Assembly: GCF_000001735.4 (NCBI RefSeq) | Contig: NC_003075.7 | Coordinates: forward strand, 10,541,001-10,605,000 | Source: Arabidopsis thaliana | Taxonomy: Eukaryota; Streptophyta; Magnoliopsida; Brassicales; Brassicaceae | DNA length: 64,000 bases | Direction of reading: 5' to 3' | Part shown: positions 33,903 to 46,503 of the stretch, piece by piece | How positions within the stretch are numbered: the stretch's first letter is position 1 | How the letters are laid out: each line of letters begins with the position of its first letter | The notes under the pieces: model-generated | Told to the model about the DNA's origin: nothing | Databases searched by the model: none | What the model saw: the letters and a program-made list of their open reading frames with translations, nothing else | Made by a program: the position numbers and the translations under genes

Positions 33903-35355
33903 TCAGTGTGAACCATTGAGCCTAGAGAGCAAGAAGAGACAAGCAGAAGAAAAAAAGATAGAAACAGAGATACATAGCAAATCCGTGACAGAAGTTATGA
34001 CTACTCTCTTGCTCTTGTCAAACAAACCAATCAATAGTAGCATCACTATTACATGTCCCAACTTTGTTTTCAGCTCGCTTACCGATTTCACCTCTAACCA
34101 TTGAGGTCGCTCCTGGAGGGAAAATAAACAGTTGGAAAGTCTTAGTATAAACCAAAATGAAATCTTAACCAACTATACAGATGGAGAAAGTTATCAAAAG
34201 GAGCAACCTTTAAGGTGAACATGCCAAAGAGGCTCGACCTATTGGAAACAATATCGTGTGTGCGCGACTCTGAAGTATCGAGATTGCTGATGAACAACTC
34301 GTAAAGTCCCAATCCAAAGACTAACATCACAGTTCCTAGGAGATATATATCTACAAATAATCGTATATACCATCAGTATCAGCATCACATCAATAAAAGT
34401 TGTGAGCATATAATGTTCTTAATCTGAAACATAGATAAAACTCTCTAACCTATGGCCTCAACCAAAAGGAATATCACTTTCCCACGATTCACCGAATACT
34501 GCAAAAACGAGTCTACAACATACATACATCCCTGCACCAAAAGAAACGTTAAAAGAGACAGCAAAAATAGTATAATGTGTTTCTTATGTGAGTTGCAAAA
34601 CTTTTAGGACATTATCTGCTTTTACAAGACAGGATACTAGCTTATGCATATTCCACACTGATTCATCTAGTTGTAGCTTAAACAAGAAAGAGCAATGAGA
34701 TAATCTGTAGTGGCTTTACCTTGATGAAACAGAGAACCGATCCGAGCAAAGATCCTAATGTTCCAAGAAACGTCATAAATCGACAACTATAAATGACCTG
34801 AAAATTTCAGTAAATAATTTTTGAGTCAGTTTCTATAATTCATTGAGCTATTCATACCCCTAAAAATCTACAAAACTCAGCTTCTCCAAGATTTTGTCTA
34901 ATATCAATCAATATCATGATCATTGAAACCAACTCTTTTACCTAACCCTTAAAAATCTCAGCTTTATACAATGAAACAGAACCATTCAAATCCCTATAAA
35001 ACTCAGCTTTACCAAGATTTCGTAAATCTGCAATCAACCCATTTACCTTCTCAATCCCCTCTTCTAAAGCTTCAAATCTATTCGTAGAATTCGATGTTAC
35101 AGCCGCAGACGTAGACGTAGACGCAGACGTAGACGTAGACGCAGACGCCAATCTTCCCGGAGACCTATAACTCCAACTCCAGTCAGAGCTCGTAATAGTC
35201 TTCGTCGTCCTCGACGGTAGTTTCAAGCCACGAAAGCTTGATATAACAAGCCTCTTTTCAATCGGGACGAAATCACGAAACCCGTTAAAGATCAATCCCG
35301 AAGGCGACGGTGCGGCGATAGCATTAGCGTTAATGGTCCGGCACGGCGTCGTCAT
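33903..35355 (-). CDS. UPF0114-family integral membrane protein, plastid-type
   Basis: Five exons give 273 aa with consistent phase: 35355-35047, 34797-34720, 34531-34450, 34350-34208 and 34112-33903. Residues 1-90 are Ser/Thr/Arg-rich without acidic clusters, typical of a chloroplast transit peptide. The conserved UPF0114 core begins at about residue 99 (GIEKVIYSCRFMTFLGTLGS). It has hydrophobic segments around 108-130, 145-175 (IDIYLLGTVMLVFGLGLYEL), 220-240 (VIVMLLLIGLF) and 248-268 (VTDLLCISVSIFFSSACLFL). YqhA-like UPF0114 proteins are uncharacterised membrane proteins. The first exon reads on past the donor to a stop at 34942, so splicing at AAG|GTAAAT (35047/35046) is needed for the core to join. 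Position matches At4g19390. Confidence 0.87.
35102..35152 (-). repeat. Coding minisatellite (Ser/Thr/Ala) in UPF0114 exon 1
   Basis: Six-base units GACGTA/GACGCA are tandemly repeated within the predicted transit peptide, giving ASASTSTSASTSTSAAV. All changes are in multiples of three, and length polymorphism would not shift the frame. Confidence 0.8.
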
Positions 35356-35399
35356 GGCTGCTTAGGGACGAATCGTGGTTGAGTCAACCAGGTGTGGTA

Positions 35400-37200
35400 A
35401 GAAGAGAAGAAAAAGAGAGAGTGATAAGCAGAAACGTGTCAGCAGATTGGGAATGCGCCGCCGTGAGTGGAGTTAGTTGTACGGTCTCTTAGAGATCCAC
35501 TTGGACGGTAATAACGGAGGAACTTTCTTTACACATTTTAATCACGCGGGTCTTTTTTCAATAAATATCTTTAAACAATCTAAACGCAAACGTGGTTTTG
35601 TACAAACGCAATTACAGACAAAAGAATAATATAGAGAATCTAATGAGGAATGTCCGGTTTATTTTTTTGGTTTCTAAATTGAATGTTCATTCGTTTTGAT
35701 TTGGTAGGATCTAGATTTTGGTTTAACTCGGTTTATTTGTTTGGTTCAATCTTTAGACGTAGTTTCATAAACGCAGATTCAGGTACAAAGCAAATATTCT
35801 ACTATGAATGTACATTGGTCAATCAAGTTCGGGTTTTAGGTTCGAACTCTTAAAAAAATTCATTTCGTAAAAACCGAGTATTTAACGAGCACAAAAATAT
35901 CATGTATTCATGTTGAACACACAAGAGCTCATTATATTGAACGAGCCAACTTTGTAGCATAACCATCGATTGAAAATCATCTCGAGAATAAGAGAACGGT
36001 TAATATCTAACTTTCATTTGTTTCACAAAAAGCTCACGCTTAAAGTTTTAGCTCTTACAAACTTTATGTAGAACAAGTTGATATGTGACAATCACAAATC
36101 TAGCTAGTTTTAGTACTTACAACGTTAATTTGTCTAACAGAAATCCTTAATGTTTATGCTTGTGATGGTTCGATTCAATATTTTGCATGACATGAATGCA
36201 TATGGAACCAGTCAATCTTTACCTTTTTTTTGCTAATGTTCTTGTCTTCTGCCCTAAACACCCCCATTACTTCTGCAGTTCTGCTGGATGTTGAATTTGT
36301 TTCTCTTTTTTTTTTGCAAATGTTCTTGCCTTAATGTTTGCGATATTCACGGAACTTCTTTTTCTAAAATTCTCAGATGCAACATATATAAATTTAGTTA
36401 TGCAATGATACTTAGAGATATTCTGACATTTTAGGAAAAAAATTGGAATTTGTAATGCTGCATAGTCAAAAAGTGTAGCAGAAAATAATGTAATGGGAAT
36501 TGTCAATTTTAAGATGAAGAACCATAAACTGTCGGCGCCGTAAAAGACTGCAAAATACCATAACACATTCACATACATTACGTTGGTCTAGAATCTATAC
36601 AATGAAATAGACTGAGCACAATTGTCTATTATCACAGAAATAGAATCATATTCTTACTTTTATATTTTAATCAAGAAGAATTTCAACGTGAAAATTTGGT
36701 GGGCATTATTATTGTTCACGAATATAATAACAATCTTCTGAATATCCGCTGTTCTAATCTTTTCCAAATATTCCGAGATAAAGAGCAGTAAAGGTTATTC
36801 ATTTTGATCAAAAAATGGGACTGTGATACTTAAATTCAATAATGGAGCATTTCAAGTAAAGTTGTTAATTTTATTATTCTCTTCCCCCATTTTCTTATCT
36901 ACTGTTTATTTCTTTATTATGTGTGTGTTTTGTTTTTTCTTTTATTTTATTTTCTTCAATGTTAAGGCAACAACTCTCTTATAACTTACTTGTTATTATT
37001 TTAATCCAACTAATTTTGTGATTTTAATCCCACTAATTGTTCTTATTTTTGTGATGATTAACTATTAAATGATCTTTTTTACCGCAAGGATAAGAGATTA
37101 CCACCTACAACACCCATGTATTTTCTCATCTTTTTGCAGGCAAACACATTATTTTCACAATAACCCATTTTTAGAAGAAAATATAAACAATTAAAATATT
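35400..37200. other. Intergenic spacer
   Basis: Between the divergent UPF0114 gene and MIR168A. AT-rich; no gene, tRNA or transposon end recognised. Confidence 0.45.
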
Positions 37201-37259
37201 AACAACCAGGATAACTTTTACATAAGAAAGTCAAAAAAGTGGGAGACGCAGAAGAAGTC

Positions 37260-37480
37260 CACGTGACAAAAGTACAGATCACGCTCACGTGGTTTACGAG
37301 CGTAAGCAAATGGCTTTTTCCGTAATTTCATCAAAAGAGAGAAAAAAGGAAGAAAAAAAAATCTAATCTTAAGGTCGGAGAATTCATCTTCTATCATCAA
37401 AACAGTGTGAAAGCGAAAATCTCTTTCAAGAGAACACGTGTCGGAAAATGAGTGGTCGTAACCTGTATTAAATACCCTAC
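37260..37480 (+). promoter_or_regulatory. MIR168A proximal promoter with three G-boxes
   Basis: CACGTG palindromes occur at 37260-37265, 37286-37291 and 37435-37440, the last in the context ACACGTGTC (ABRE-like). A TATA-like TATTAAATA at about 37466-37474 is placed to give a transcript starting near 37500, which would include the hairpin. ABRE elements in the MIR168A promoter have been linked to ABA induction. Here I only see the motifs. Confidence 0.65.
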
Positions 37481-37634
37481 AGAAGAGGCTAAGGTTGTCT
37501 CTGCTTGATAGGGTTCCCTTCTTCTTCTTATTACATATCATAAACCTCATTTCCCCATTACAAAACCTAGAACTCCTTCTCTCTTCTCTTTCTTCATATC
37601 CCTGTCTAAAGGGATTATTATGATAGTAGAGTCT

Positions 37635-37772
37635 CACCATCGGGCTCGGATTCGCTTGGTGCAGGTCGGGAACCAATTCGGCTGACACAGCCTCGTGACT
37701 TTTAAACCTTTATTGGTTTGTGAGCAGGGATTGGATCCCGCCTTGCATCAACTGAATCGGATCCTCGAGGTG
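37635..37772 (+). ncRNA. MIR168A: pre-miR168a hairpin (AGO1-regulating miRNA)
   Basis: The mature 21-nt miR168 is at 37652-37672, starting TCGCTTGGTGCAGG and ending TCGGGAA. The star strand is at 37737-37757, starting CCCGCCTTGCATC and ending AACTGAAT. The two arms pair with few mismatches. The lower stem CACCATCGGGCTCGGATTC pairs with GAATCGGATCCTCGAGGTG. The terminal loop region contains GACTTTTAAACCTTTATTGG. The 138-nt span fits the known ath-MIR168a precursor. miR168 guides cleavage and repression of AGO1 mRNA, the main miRNA effector, so it is a homeostatic brake on the miRNA pathway. It is the only plus-strand gene between 24.4 and 50 kb. No protein is encoded here. Confidence 0.97.
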
Positions 37773-40036
37773 TAAAAAAACTCGTAAATCCTATCAGATC
37801 TGGAAGATTTCTACGCTTCTCCTTCTTTATATTCGTTTTCTTATGCTTTTTATTTTTGATATAACCTAGAAAAAGGTTTTTTATATCTTTGAATCTGAAA
37901 TTGTTTGTTTTAGAATATTGTATATCTGATTTTTATCCCTTTTTATATTTGAATGTTCTTTAGTCTCCTTTTGTTTGCCCAAATGTTGAATCTTTGCTTT
38001 GGTTTTGATTTTAAAGCCAAGTGATGTTGCCTTTGTTTCGAAATTTTAGGATTTGTAGATGTAGGAGTATGAGGACTCTTGAATTTAAGATCTAGGTTTT
38101 AAAATGTTAGAGATTGTTGATGTGATTAGTTCTAGATTTATTGATCGTTACAGCAATCTAATTAAGATTTGATTCGACGATTGGTTTTATTGTGGATAGG
38201 CTTCGATGATGAGATTGAAATTCCTTAAAGGTAACAGTCAAATCTCAGTGACCTAATTTTGTTTTGTTGGGGTTTGTGAAGCAAATCTATTGTCCGGTTT
38301 ATACCACCGGTTTTGCTCTTTACACTTATGTTTATAATTGTGGCTTTACGATTTAACAATTCACTCTGTGTGACTTTGTAGATGACAATGATTGAATTAG
38401 TTATGCTAAGAGATGAAGAGAGGATTCATTGGAGGCATGTGAAGTGAAGATATTTTTTTGTTTTCCATTTATGGATATGTAATGTATAAAATTGTTAAAG
38501 AAAACAAATGGTGTGGAAGTAAAGAAACAGAACCAATTCGATTAGTACCGTTAGTGCAGAATAAATGCAAGTAATGATGGTACTAGTGGCAAACAAACGT
38601 AACAAAACAAAAAAGTTTAAATGTAAACTTATAAAGTTAGTTGGTGGTTGTTTCAGACTATGCATTTCATATTACAATATTAATGTTTTAGCTTTGTTAT
38701 CGATCGTCTTGTACCTTTTGTTTCTTTACACACTTTTTAGTTGGAATCTCTAATGTATAAAATATAAATATATATGTATGAGTATGTAAGTATAGTATCA
38801 GAAAAAGTTAAAGATTACGTGTCCTCAAGTATAATGATAGTTGGATTTGAGGGTTTTCGTCAAAAAGTTCTCAGTTTCGTCAATGGGCAGGTCCCTTATT
38901 TTCAGCTGCTCCAGTCTTTAGTCTTTCTCTAATGTATTTCAAACATTATTATAATAATAACACATAAGTAAATCAATGGTTAAATGCTTGCAAAATCCAG
39001 CGATCAGTTTTGAACCATCTGGAATAAATCGAATCAACTAAAACAACAACAAAAATATCATTCCTTTTCTATTTCTTAAAACAAATCCAAACCAATTTAA
39101 AACACACCTTAGTGAGTTAGTGACCCGTCCAAAATTATATAAGTTTGGATTATTATGCTCTGTATAAAAGGTACAGTGTAGATGATGAGTAAAATGTTGG
39201 AATTCTTACAAACAAAAAAACAAGAAAGCATCATGTGATTCAAACATTGTTCTTGTCAGAGTCTCTGAAGTTTCACTTTCAAGCACAAACCCAACCTCCA
39301 TGTACTGTATAGAAGAAACTTATGGTTACAAGTCAGGGCATCTAATCTTGTTTCTTCTTTTTTGGATTTTTCTCTTTCTTATTTTTGGCAAAGAAAATAT
39401 CTTAACTTCATTATTACTCCCTCTTATAAAGTACATAATTAGTTTGGATATTAATTAAAATTCAAACAAAAATAAATTTCTTTTAAGAAGTTCAAACAAT
39501 AATTTCTTCATTCTCGATTTCACATTTAGTCCTTGACCATATCAGCAAGAAGAATAAGATAGAGAGATCTCACTACTTCGGCTGAATCATATTGACTGCC
39601 TTATTCGCTATGTATGCGTCTCTAAGAGGGTATACTTATGTTCTTATTTAGGTTCTTGATCAGCAATCTCTAGTCTAATCATATTGATGATGATCTGTTC
39701 TCACACAACATAATGGTTCTGAAAGGGACTCTCACTTGCTATGAATGGTAATTGCAGGGTGTGTCCACTATGTCCCAAACATGATCCCCACTACCCAAAA
39801 CAACACCGATGACACCGCTTTCTGATAAAGGAAATCCAACAAGCATTCAGGACTGGAACTGAATCAAAACGACTGTACATGCTGATATGACTTGTTCAAA
39901 AACCAATTGATTAAGATGAGATAAAATGAAAAACCAGTTATCGAAACACAAAGATCCTTCACAAAACATAGTCAAAGCTTGTTTACATTGATAACAGAGA
40001 ACAATGTAAATACTCGTGATTTCGCAAATGATGATG
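37773..40036. other. Downstream of MIR168A; spacer
   Basis: The first few hundred bases are probably the remaining primary transcript of MIR168A. The rest is AT-rich and holds no gene I can support. Confidence 0.45.
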
Positions 40037-40909
40037 CTAGAAGTTTTTCCGACTCAGCTGCGATGCAAACTGATCAGCTGCAGCCATAGCTTGAGAAGCT
40101 GAACCAATTGATCCATCATATCTGCAAATCATAACCATCTTATTTTTGAACTGAAAATGTAAGAGTAAGATATGCACTTGAGCAAAGTATTCAGTGCACT
40201 CACAGAGCAACCAACACGTAAACCGCAGTCTGCATAACAATAGCTCCTTCACCAGCAGGCTGGGAAGTGTTTAAACACCTAGCAGCGAACCAGTTCTCAT
40301 GAATAGATGTTATTATGTCTGCAGATTCCAAATCATATTATTAAACCACAAATCATACTCTCCAAGCAAAAGAAATAAAACCAAACAAACAAACTTTTAC
40401 ATTGGTTGGATCCAAGAACAAAAGTCTCAGTAGGAAGATTGCCACATCTCATGAAATCTATAAATTGCTTTAGATCAACTGGATAGATATCAATCCCTTC
40501 TTGTTTAGCTCTGCCAATAACTCAAAATTAAGCATACATCAAAGTTTCGATCTTTTACTGCAAATAACCAATCTAAAAGAACAACCTTTAAGTAGAAACA
40601 GAGAGCAGTAGATATTGAAACTTGATGAATTAGCTTACATTGTTGATAAGAGACGAGAAGGTCCTGTAGGATCATAGTTAATCAAAATAGCAGCCTTCAA
40701 TGGATTACCTGAACAAATTCCAACAATCAAATCACCGAAAAGAAGCATCTTATTCTTTCTTTCTGGGTTCTTCATCTTCTTTTCAAAATCTCCCAAACAA
40801 GAAGAAGAATAAAACAATAACCCTAATCCAGAGAGAACTTACCTGAAGAACCAACGTTACCCGTAGTAACCCATTTGTCCCAAGCTCTGTCCACAAACGC
40901 CGAATCCAT
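40037..40909 (-). CDS. Divergent profilin-family protein
   Basis: Five exons encode 148 aa with compatible phases: 40909-40843, 40708-40639, 40510-40401, 40318-40204 and 40121-40037. The acceptor at 40511/40510 (ggcag|AGCTAA) is preferred to one 7 nt upstream because it gives STIAKQEGIDIYP. The fold-type pattern resembles profilin: an N-terminal helix (SAFVDRAWDKWVTTGNV), central strands (AAILINYDPTGPSRLL; FVLGSNQYIITSIHENWFAAR) and a C-terminal helix (ASQAMAAADQFASQL). Canonical Arabidopsis profilins are 131-134 aa and highly conserved; this one is clearly different. Actin or poly-proline binding therefore cannot be assumed. Position matches At4g19400. Confidence 0.78.
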
Positions 40910-41187
40910 CGATGCTTTTTAATAAAGCAATGATTTTTAGGGTTCTTCACTTCACTACAAAATGAGAGAAGCAGAGCACCGAGTAGTACACAGTCTCTCT
41001 CTTTCTCTCTGGATTCGTATAAAAAGTTAAAAACTTTATAGGTAAACTCGATTATAATACAAAGTAAAGATATACTCTTTATTCAAATTGCAGTGATTAT
41101 TATTGATCCGATTTGGAAAACAAATCCAAAATGTTTGCGAGCTCTTTCAATTTCAAATTAAAAAAAATTGAACATTTAGAGATGATT

Positions 41188-43542
41188 CTAGTCTTCAGTA
41201 GAGATAGCAGGACAAGTAGGATTACAAGTCGGCGACGGACAATCTATCTTCTGAAATGCACTCCGGCCATAAAACCAGTTTCCGACTGCTTTCGCAATTC
41301 TCTGCAAAAACAAATAATCAAAATCAGAACTAAAATCGAATTGAAAAGATTTTAAAAGTATTGGAGGATTGAATTTTACCGTATTGGCGACTTGGGGACC
41401 TTTGTCACCGGACCAAGAGGCGGCGCTTCCTCCTTGGCAATGAGCGTGACACGAGTCTAAGAACAATCCTCTAGACGGTGTACTGTGAACCGGTGACAAT
41501 GCTCGCATCATCTGATCTCTAAACCCTGAAATGTTTTAACCAACCCGGTTTAAATTTAAATCTCGATAAACCGAACTGATCGTATTCAAAACCAAACCAA
41601 TATAAACCGGAACAATTATGGAATTACCTTGGACGGTTTTGAGCTGAGCGGCACTACATTTCTTAAGATCAAGCTTACAATTCTTCCACTCTTTTCCCTT
41701 ATCAACAGCAGTTGGAGCCAAAACGTTCTTGATCTGAAAAAATCACCAAATTCAGTTTATATGTATCCGATTTGTGTATATTTTATAATGAAATGAATGT
41801 TTATGTATATAAGTATATCATGGTTAGTATATGACCTGCCAAGAATCAAAAGCGGCATTGATGACAAAGAGCGGTGTTCGCATGGAAGGAACGACGTATT
41901 GCGGGAAGAAACACTGCAAAAAACGATCGGAGAAGTCTTTGATATCGGTCCATATATAGATGGAAAAAAGTGTCAAGATCAACGATGTTGGTATGTTTAG
42001 TTAAGCACGTACGAGTTCTGGTTTCATTTTTGAGGTACAAGAAACAGGAAGACTCTTTGCAGATCCCTACAAAAAGATATTAAGCAACACTGACTTTAGG
42101 ATTCACCTCATGGTTGAAGAGAATTAGCAATTGAGAGATATATTAGATAAAGAGTAATACGTGGAGTGCGACGACTTTGCTGTAATATGATTGAATGTAT
42201 GATCCTCCTGTGATATCTTTACTGTTTCATAAAATCGAATTCAGTGATAATAATCACTGTTGACATCAAATAAAACCGGTTTGTTTATTTTGGTTGTTAT
42301 CAGTTTAGGTTGGGTTTAGTAATTTAGTTTAGACTTTCGGTTTGGTTCCATATACTTTTTTGGCCAACGCCTAAGAGTATGTACACGTACCCGTGGATAA
42401 AGTAACCGGCATCAGAAACACATTTGACGCTAGCTGTTCGGGGAAGTATGGCACGGAAAGTGTCACAATGAAGAATCGCAGCCAATGCTCCAGCTGAACA
42501 ACCGGAGAGTATAGCCTGAAAAGTTTTATAAGATGTTAATTTTTTTTAAGTGATACACATTAAAGAAAGAGAGATGTCGAAATATGCACATATAATATAC
42601 GTTTTGAGCGTTTTTCATTCCTTTAGCCATAAGATCATCAACCACCGCACGCCAAACTCGGGCACCGCGGAAGAACAGCTTGTTTGCCTGAAATTATTCA
42701 AGGTTCCGACTATATATAAATCATACAATTTTGACTGCAAGAATTTATAGTACTTCAAGAAAAATGTGAATGTTTTGACTAAAAATAATATTTATGAAAT
42801 ATCACAATTTAGTCACTAAATTACCGGATTAACGGCTTCTACATTGCCGGTAAAGGATGATCCGTCACAATATCGTACTTTGATTCTGTTCCAATTGTAG
42901 AAATCTGAGCAAAAGAAAATCATTTTTTTTTTATGAAAATCAAGATAGATTCAACAGCATTAATTGATCATAACTCTCCCACAAACCTCTGGATCATTAG
43001 AAACAAAAAAAAAAACAGTAATATACCTGGGTTAGTGCTTTGCTTGCCACCCAAGATACCGGAAAATCCAAAGTCTTTGTTCATGAATTTGGAAGAACCC
43101 TTCATTGTACCCTTACGTTCATTACATGAAGCAACGTCGGTACACCATCCTCCTCCCTAACATATAAACAACATATACACTTCATTCAAATTTTATTCAA
43201 CTAATTCTACCTTATTTTTATGTTACATTTCTTTTCAGTAAAATAATTATTAAAAAAAAAACATAAGATGCTAACGATAAACGCCGCAATGTTTTTAAGT
43301 TTTAACTAATCACACAACTATAAAGAACTACGATTTATATATATTAAAAAAAAAAAAAAAAGAACTCGATTTATATGTACAGTCATTTCAACGACAAAAA
43401 AATATATCAAGTGGTCCAGAAATTTGCAACAAAAAACAAGTTTCTTTACCTCCATGTGGACGATCCAATTGTTAACACCCGAACCAAACCCTTTGTCAAA
43501 ATGGTAAGCTGGTGCACTCCCATCCAAACACACTACATAATA

Positions 43543-43576
<34 letters not shown>

Positions 43577-43766
43577 CTCAAAAACTTATTGAATTATCCG
43601 ATAAATTGTGTAAATATGAATATAAGTATTATGTAAACCGTTGTTGCATATTACCGGCTCCTTTAGCGACGGCGCTTTGGAGATAAGTGATGGGAACGGC
43701 TCCAGTTCCGATCACCAACACTGCCAATACTAGCAGACTTGACCAACATTGCTTAAGCCTCCCCAT
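41188..43766 (-). CDS. PAE7: Pectin acetylesterase PAE7 (CE13)
   Basis: About twelve exons join to roughly 391 aa. The first exon is 43766-43655 and the second 43532-43450; the last ends at 41188. An N-terminal signal peptide is visible ([19 protein letters not shown]), so the product is secreted to the cell wall. The CE13/Notum-type core has [25 protein letters not shown] (oxyanion region), the nucleophile Ser in [10 protein letters not shown] near residue 170, the Asp in INAAFDSWQ and the His in DSCHAHCQ. Many paired Cys fit an extracellular enzyme. It removes acetyl esters from pectin, altering wall properties. Its closest neighbour, PAE8, lies 2.7 kb upstream in the same orientation with the same exon pattern, which makes a tandem pair. 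Confidence 0.93.
43546..43573. repeat. (AT)n microsatellite in PAE7 intron
   Basis: About 14 AT units lie in the intron between exons 1 and 2 of PAE7. Such tracts are usually length-polymorphic between accessions. Confidence 0.95.
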
Positions 43767-46503
43767 TCTATCATTTTTTGGAAAATAAATAAATAAACAA
43801 GCTTACGATTTGGTTAATTTCAATAATAATATAATAGTACATTTCTAATGCGAATTAATTACTGCTTTCATATGGTAACATGCGGACTGACAAATTTATT
43901 TATTTTGAAATTACCTACATTTTCGAGTGGATAATATTTTTTATAATTATACTATTATGTAATCCATTGTTTTAAGATTCCTCGAATCCACGTTATTACA
44001 AATTGGAAATTTAGACTATTCAAAAGTAGATTATCAGAAATGTCAAATGTGATAACTAGCCAAGAACAAAACAAACAAACAAAAAGACATCCATCGTCCA
44101 TGTGCGTCTTTAAATATCTTATAGCTTTTCTCAGACCAACTTTTCTAGTTGTCTGTAATTATAACCTTGCTCAGAGTGTAGAGCACTAAACAATTATTAT
44201 CATTACAAATCTATCATAATTCATTACTTAACATTGCTAATCGGTTTGACAAAAAAAAAAAAAAAAAAAAAAATTGCTAATCGCTATTATGGGATGCTTG
44301 TATCTTGAGATACCAAAAATACCCTTTCACATCATCTCAACTTTTACTATGTAAGAAAAATCATATCATCCCCTTATTCATATTCAACTTGTTGGATCGC
44401 AGAGAAATGTGTTGAATCGTTTCAAATTATCAATTCCCCGAAGTAACCTTCGATGTCATTCACATTAATGATCTGATATTAATATGCAATCTTCTTGAAA
44501 TCCTAAATGGCTAATAGTAATATATACTGTAGTTCTAACTAACAAGACTAAAACAAAATATTCAATTTATTCTGAGTACATATCAAACTTGCAGAACTAT
44601 AAAAAGATCGATACAAATGAAGCATACCTTGCGAAAATGGAGTCCTCTTCTTGTTTGGTTAGAGAGAAGAAAAAGGTTTTGGTGTTAATGAAATGGATAG
44701 AGAGGAATCTGAAAGAGAGAGCTTTAAAAGTTTATGGAAGCCAGTCATTGATGTCTTCTTCATCATATAGATACATATCCACAAGTTGCAAATAAAAAAT
44801 CAAACTTTTTCTTCTTTTTAATTTGCTTTTTTATTTACTCTTTTGCTTTAATTTGCATAAAGTTTTCTTTTTTCTTTTTTCTTTTTATAAGATACTTGTG
44901 ACTGGCATAGCGTGCACATGTGTTAGTAGATTCGCCAGGTTATCCAACGTCAAGAAACTAAGTTGTATAATTGTTTTTTTTATCAATGTGTTTTCGAAAT
45001 TGGTTCTTTCATGTTAACCAATCGATAAAAATAAAATGAGATTATGCTCGGACCTTGAGAATACTGATTCTATATGCATATTCATTTAGATATTCAGTTT
45101 TTAAAGTTATCATCAATCTTATAAGATGCGTCTTTCTTTTGTTAAACTTTTCACAGTCGTGTTATAATAATTCATCCTAGCTTGTTATCTTTGTAAAACA
45201 AAAATCTATGAATCACAATTAAATAAGAAATAAAAAGTATGGTTTGGCACGAGGACTAAAAGTGTCGGTGCACTGCACACCGATCGAGTTAGCTGCGCAA
45301 CAGCCAAAACATGTTAGAGATTTTTCGTAAAGTAACAAAATTTTAAAGTTCAGACCTTTCTCTTTTTGATCTTTTTATTATAACACGAGTAATTAAGATC
45401 TAGAATTAAAATATAATTAGAATTCGTTAAATTTTACGAAATAAAAGGAATAATTGTTACATCTCAAGTGTAATTCCTTTTCATTGATTTTCTCCACTAT
45501 TTCCTCGGAAAAATGATCGATCCGAAACCGGGTGAAAAATAATACAGATAGCATAATTGCATATGGGTTTCACATAAAACATGAATAATACAAAAAAGTT
45601 AAGATTCGTAGCAATACAAATTTATATTTCTCAAATTTTCTTTACAAAATGGCTCGACTATATAACGAAGCTCAACGTGTAAGCCATAAGAGATGACCTC
45701 AATCACAAAACTGTGACAATTAATACTAAATTTGTATACAACAATTATAGAAAAAGGAGACTTAAGCTCACTGAGTAACTAACTATATCTAATAGATTTA
45801 CAAAAAAGCAAACACAAAACATCAAATTTATTTTCAGAAAAATTTTCATTCAAAAAAAAATAATCTCCTCATTCCCAAAAGATCAAACCAATAAACCAAT
45901 AATGACGTTATGTTTTGAAAATATAAATAGTAGTTGCATTTTTTTTTGATTGGGCCAAAAGGAGAAAAGTGTACAGGGCCCAAACATGTAAACAGAGTCG
46001 AATTAAAGTTTTTTCTTAGTACCGTTTAGTCACCGAACCTCTCCGAAGAAACCTGAGATCTGATCATCGAAGTGTTGTATCCATATTATATGGAAATCTT
46101 TTAAGAATTTGAAAATAAAGACAAAAAATGTGGTATATAACCAGGTGCCAAACAAACAACCAATTCACAAAATAATGAATTCACTAATTCAGAATGAAAA
46201 AGATTGATACAACTGAGAAAAGAATTATACTTTATTTGATAGGATAAAGGTAACAATTTGCATTTTACATCAGAATAGAAGAGAAACAGAGCAATTTAAA
46301 CAGCACACAAGACAAGTGCTGAAGAAAATTACTCCTATTGCTTATTCTCAACACTCAAGAATTAATCACACTCTTTTTCTTTTTCATCTTCTATAGCTAA
46401 ACCCTAGGAATATTTCACTATATGTATCTAACAAATGAATCATTTATAAGCAAATTTTCTTTTCAAAATAATAATAAATCTATACTGTATATGGTAGAAT
46501 CAC
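43767..46503. other. Spacer between PAE7 and PAE8
   Basis: AT-rich upstream region of PAE7 and downstream region of PAE8. It holds a 24-nt poly-A at about 44249 and a short ORF (44637-44795, plus) starting MESSSCLVREKKKVL with no recognised domain. Near 45266 is an imperfect palindrome, CGGTGCACTGCACACCG. No gene is called. Confidence 0.4.

Noticed and set aside
37218-37688. 156-codon minus-strand ORF overlapping MIR168A
   Set aside because: It is antisense to the miRNA promoter and hairpin and has no domain; the hairpin explains the conservation.
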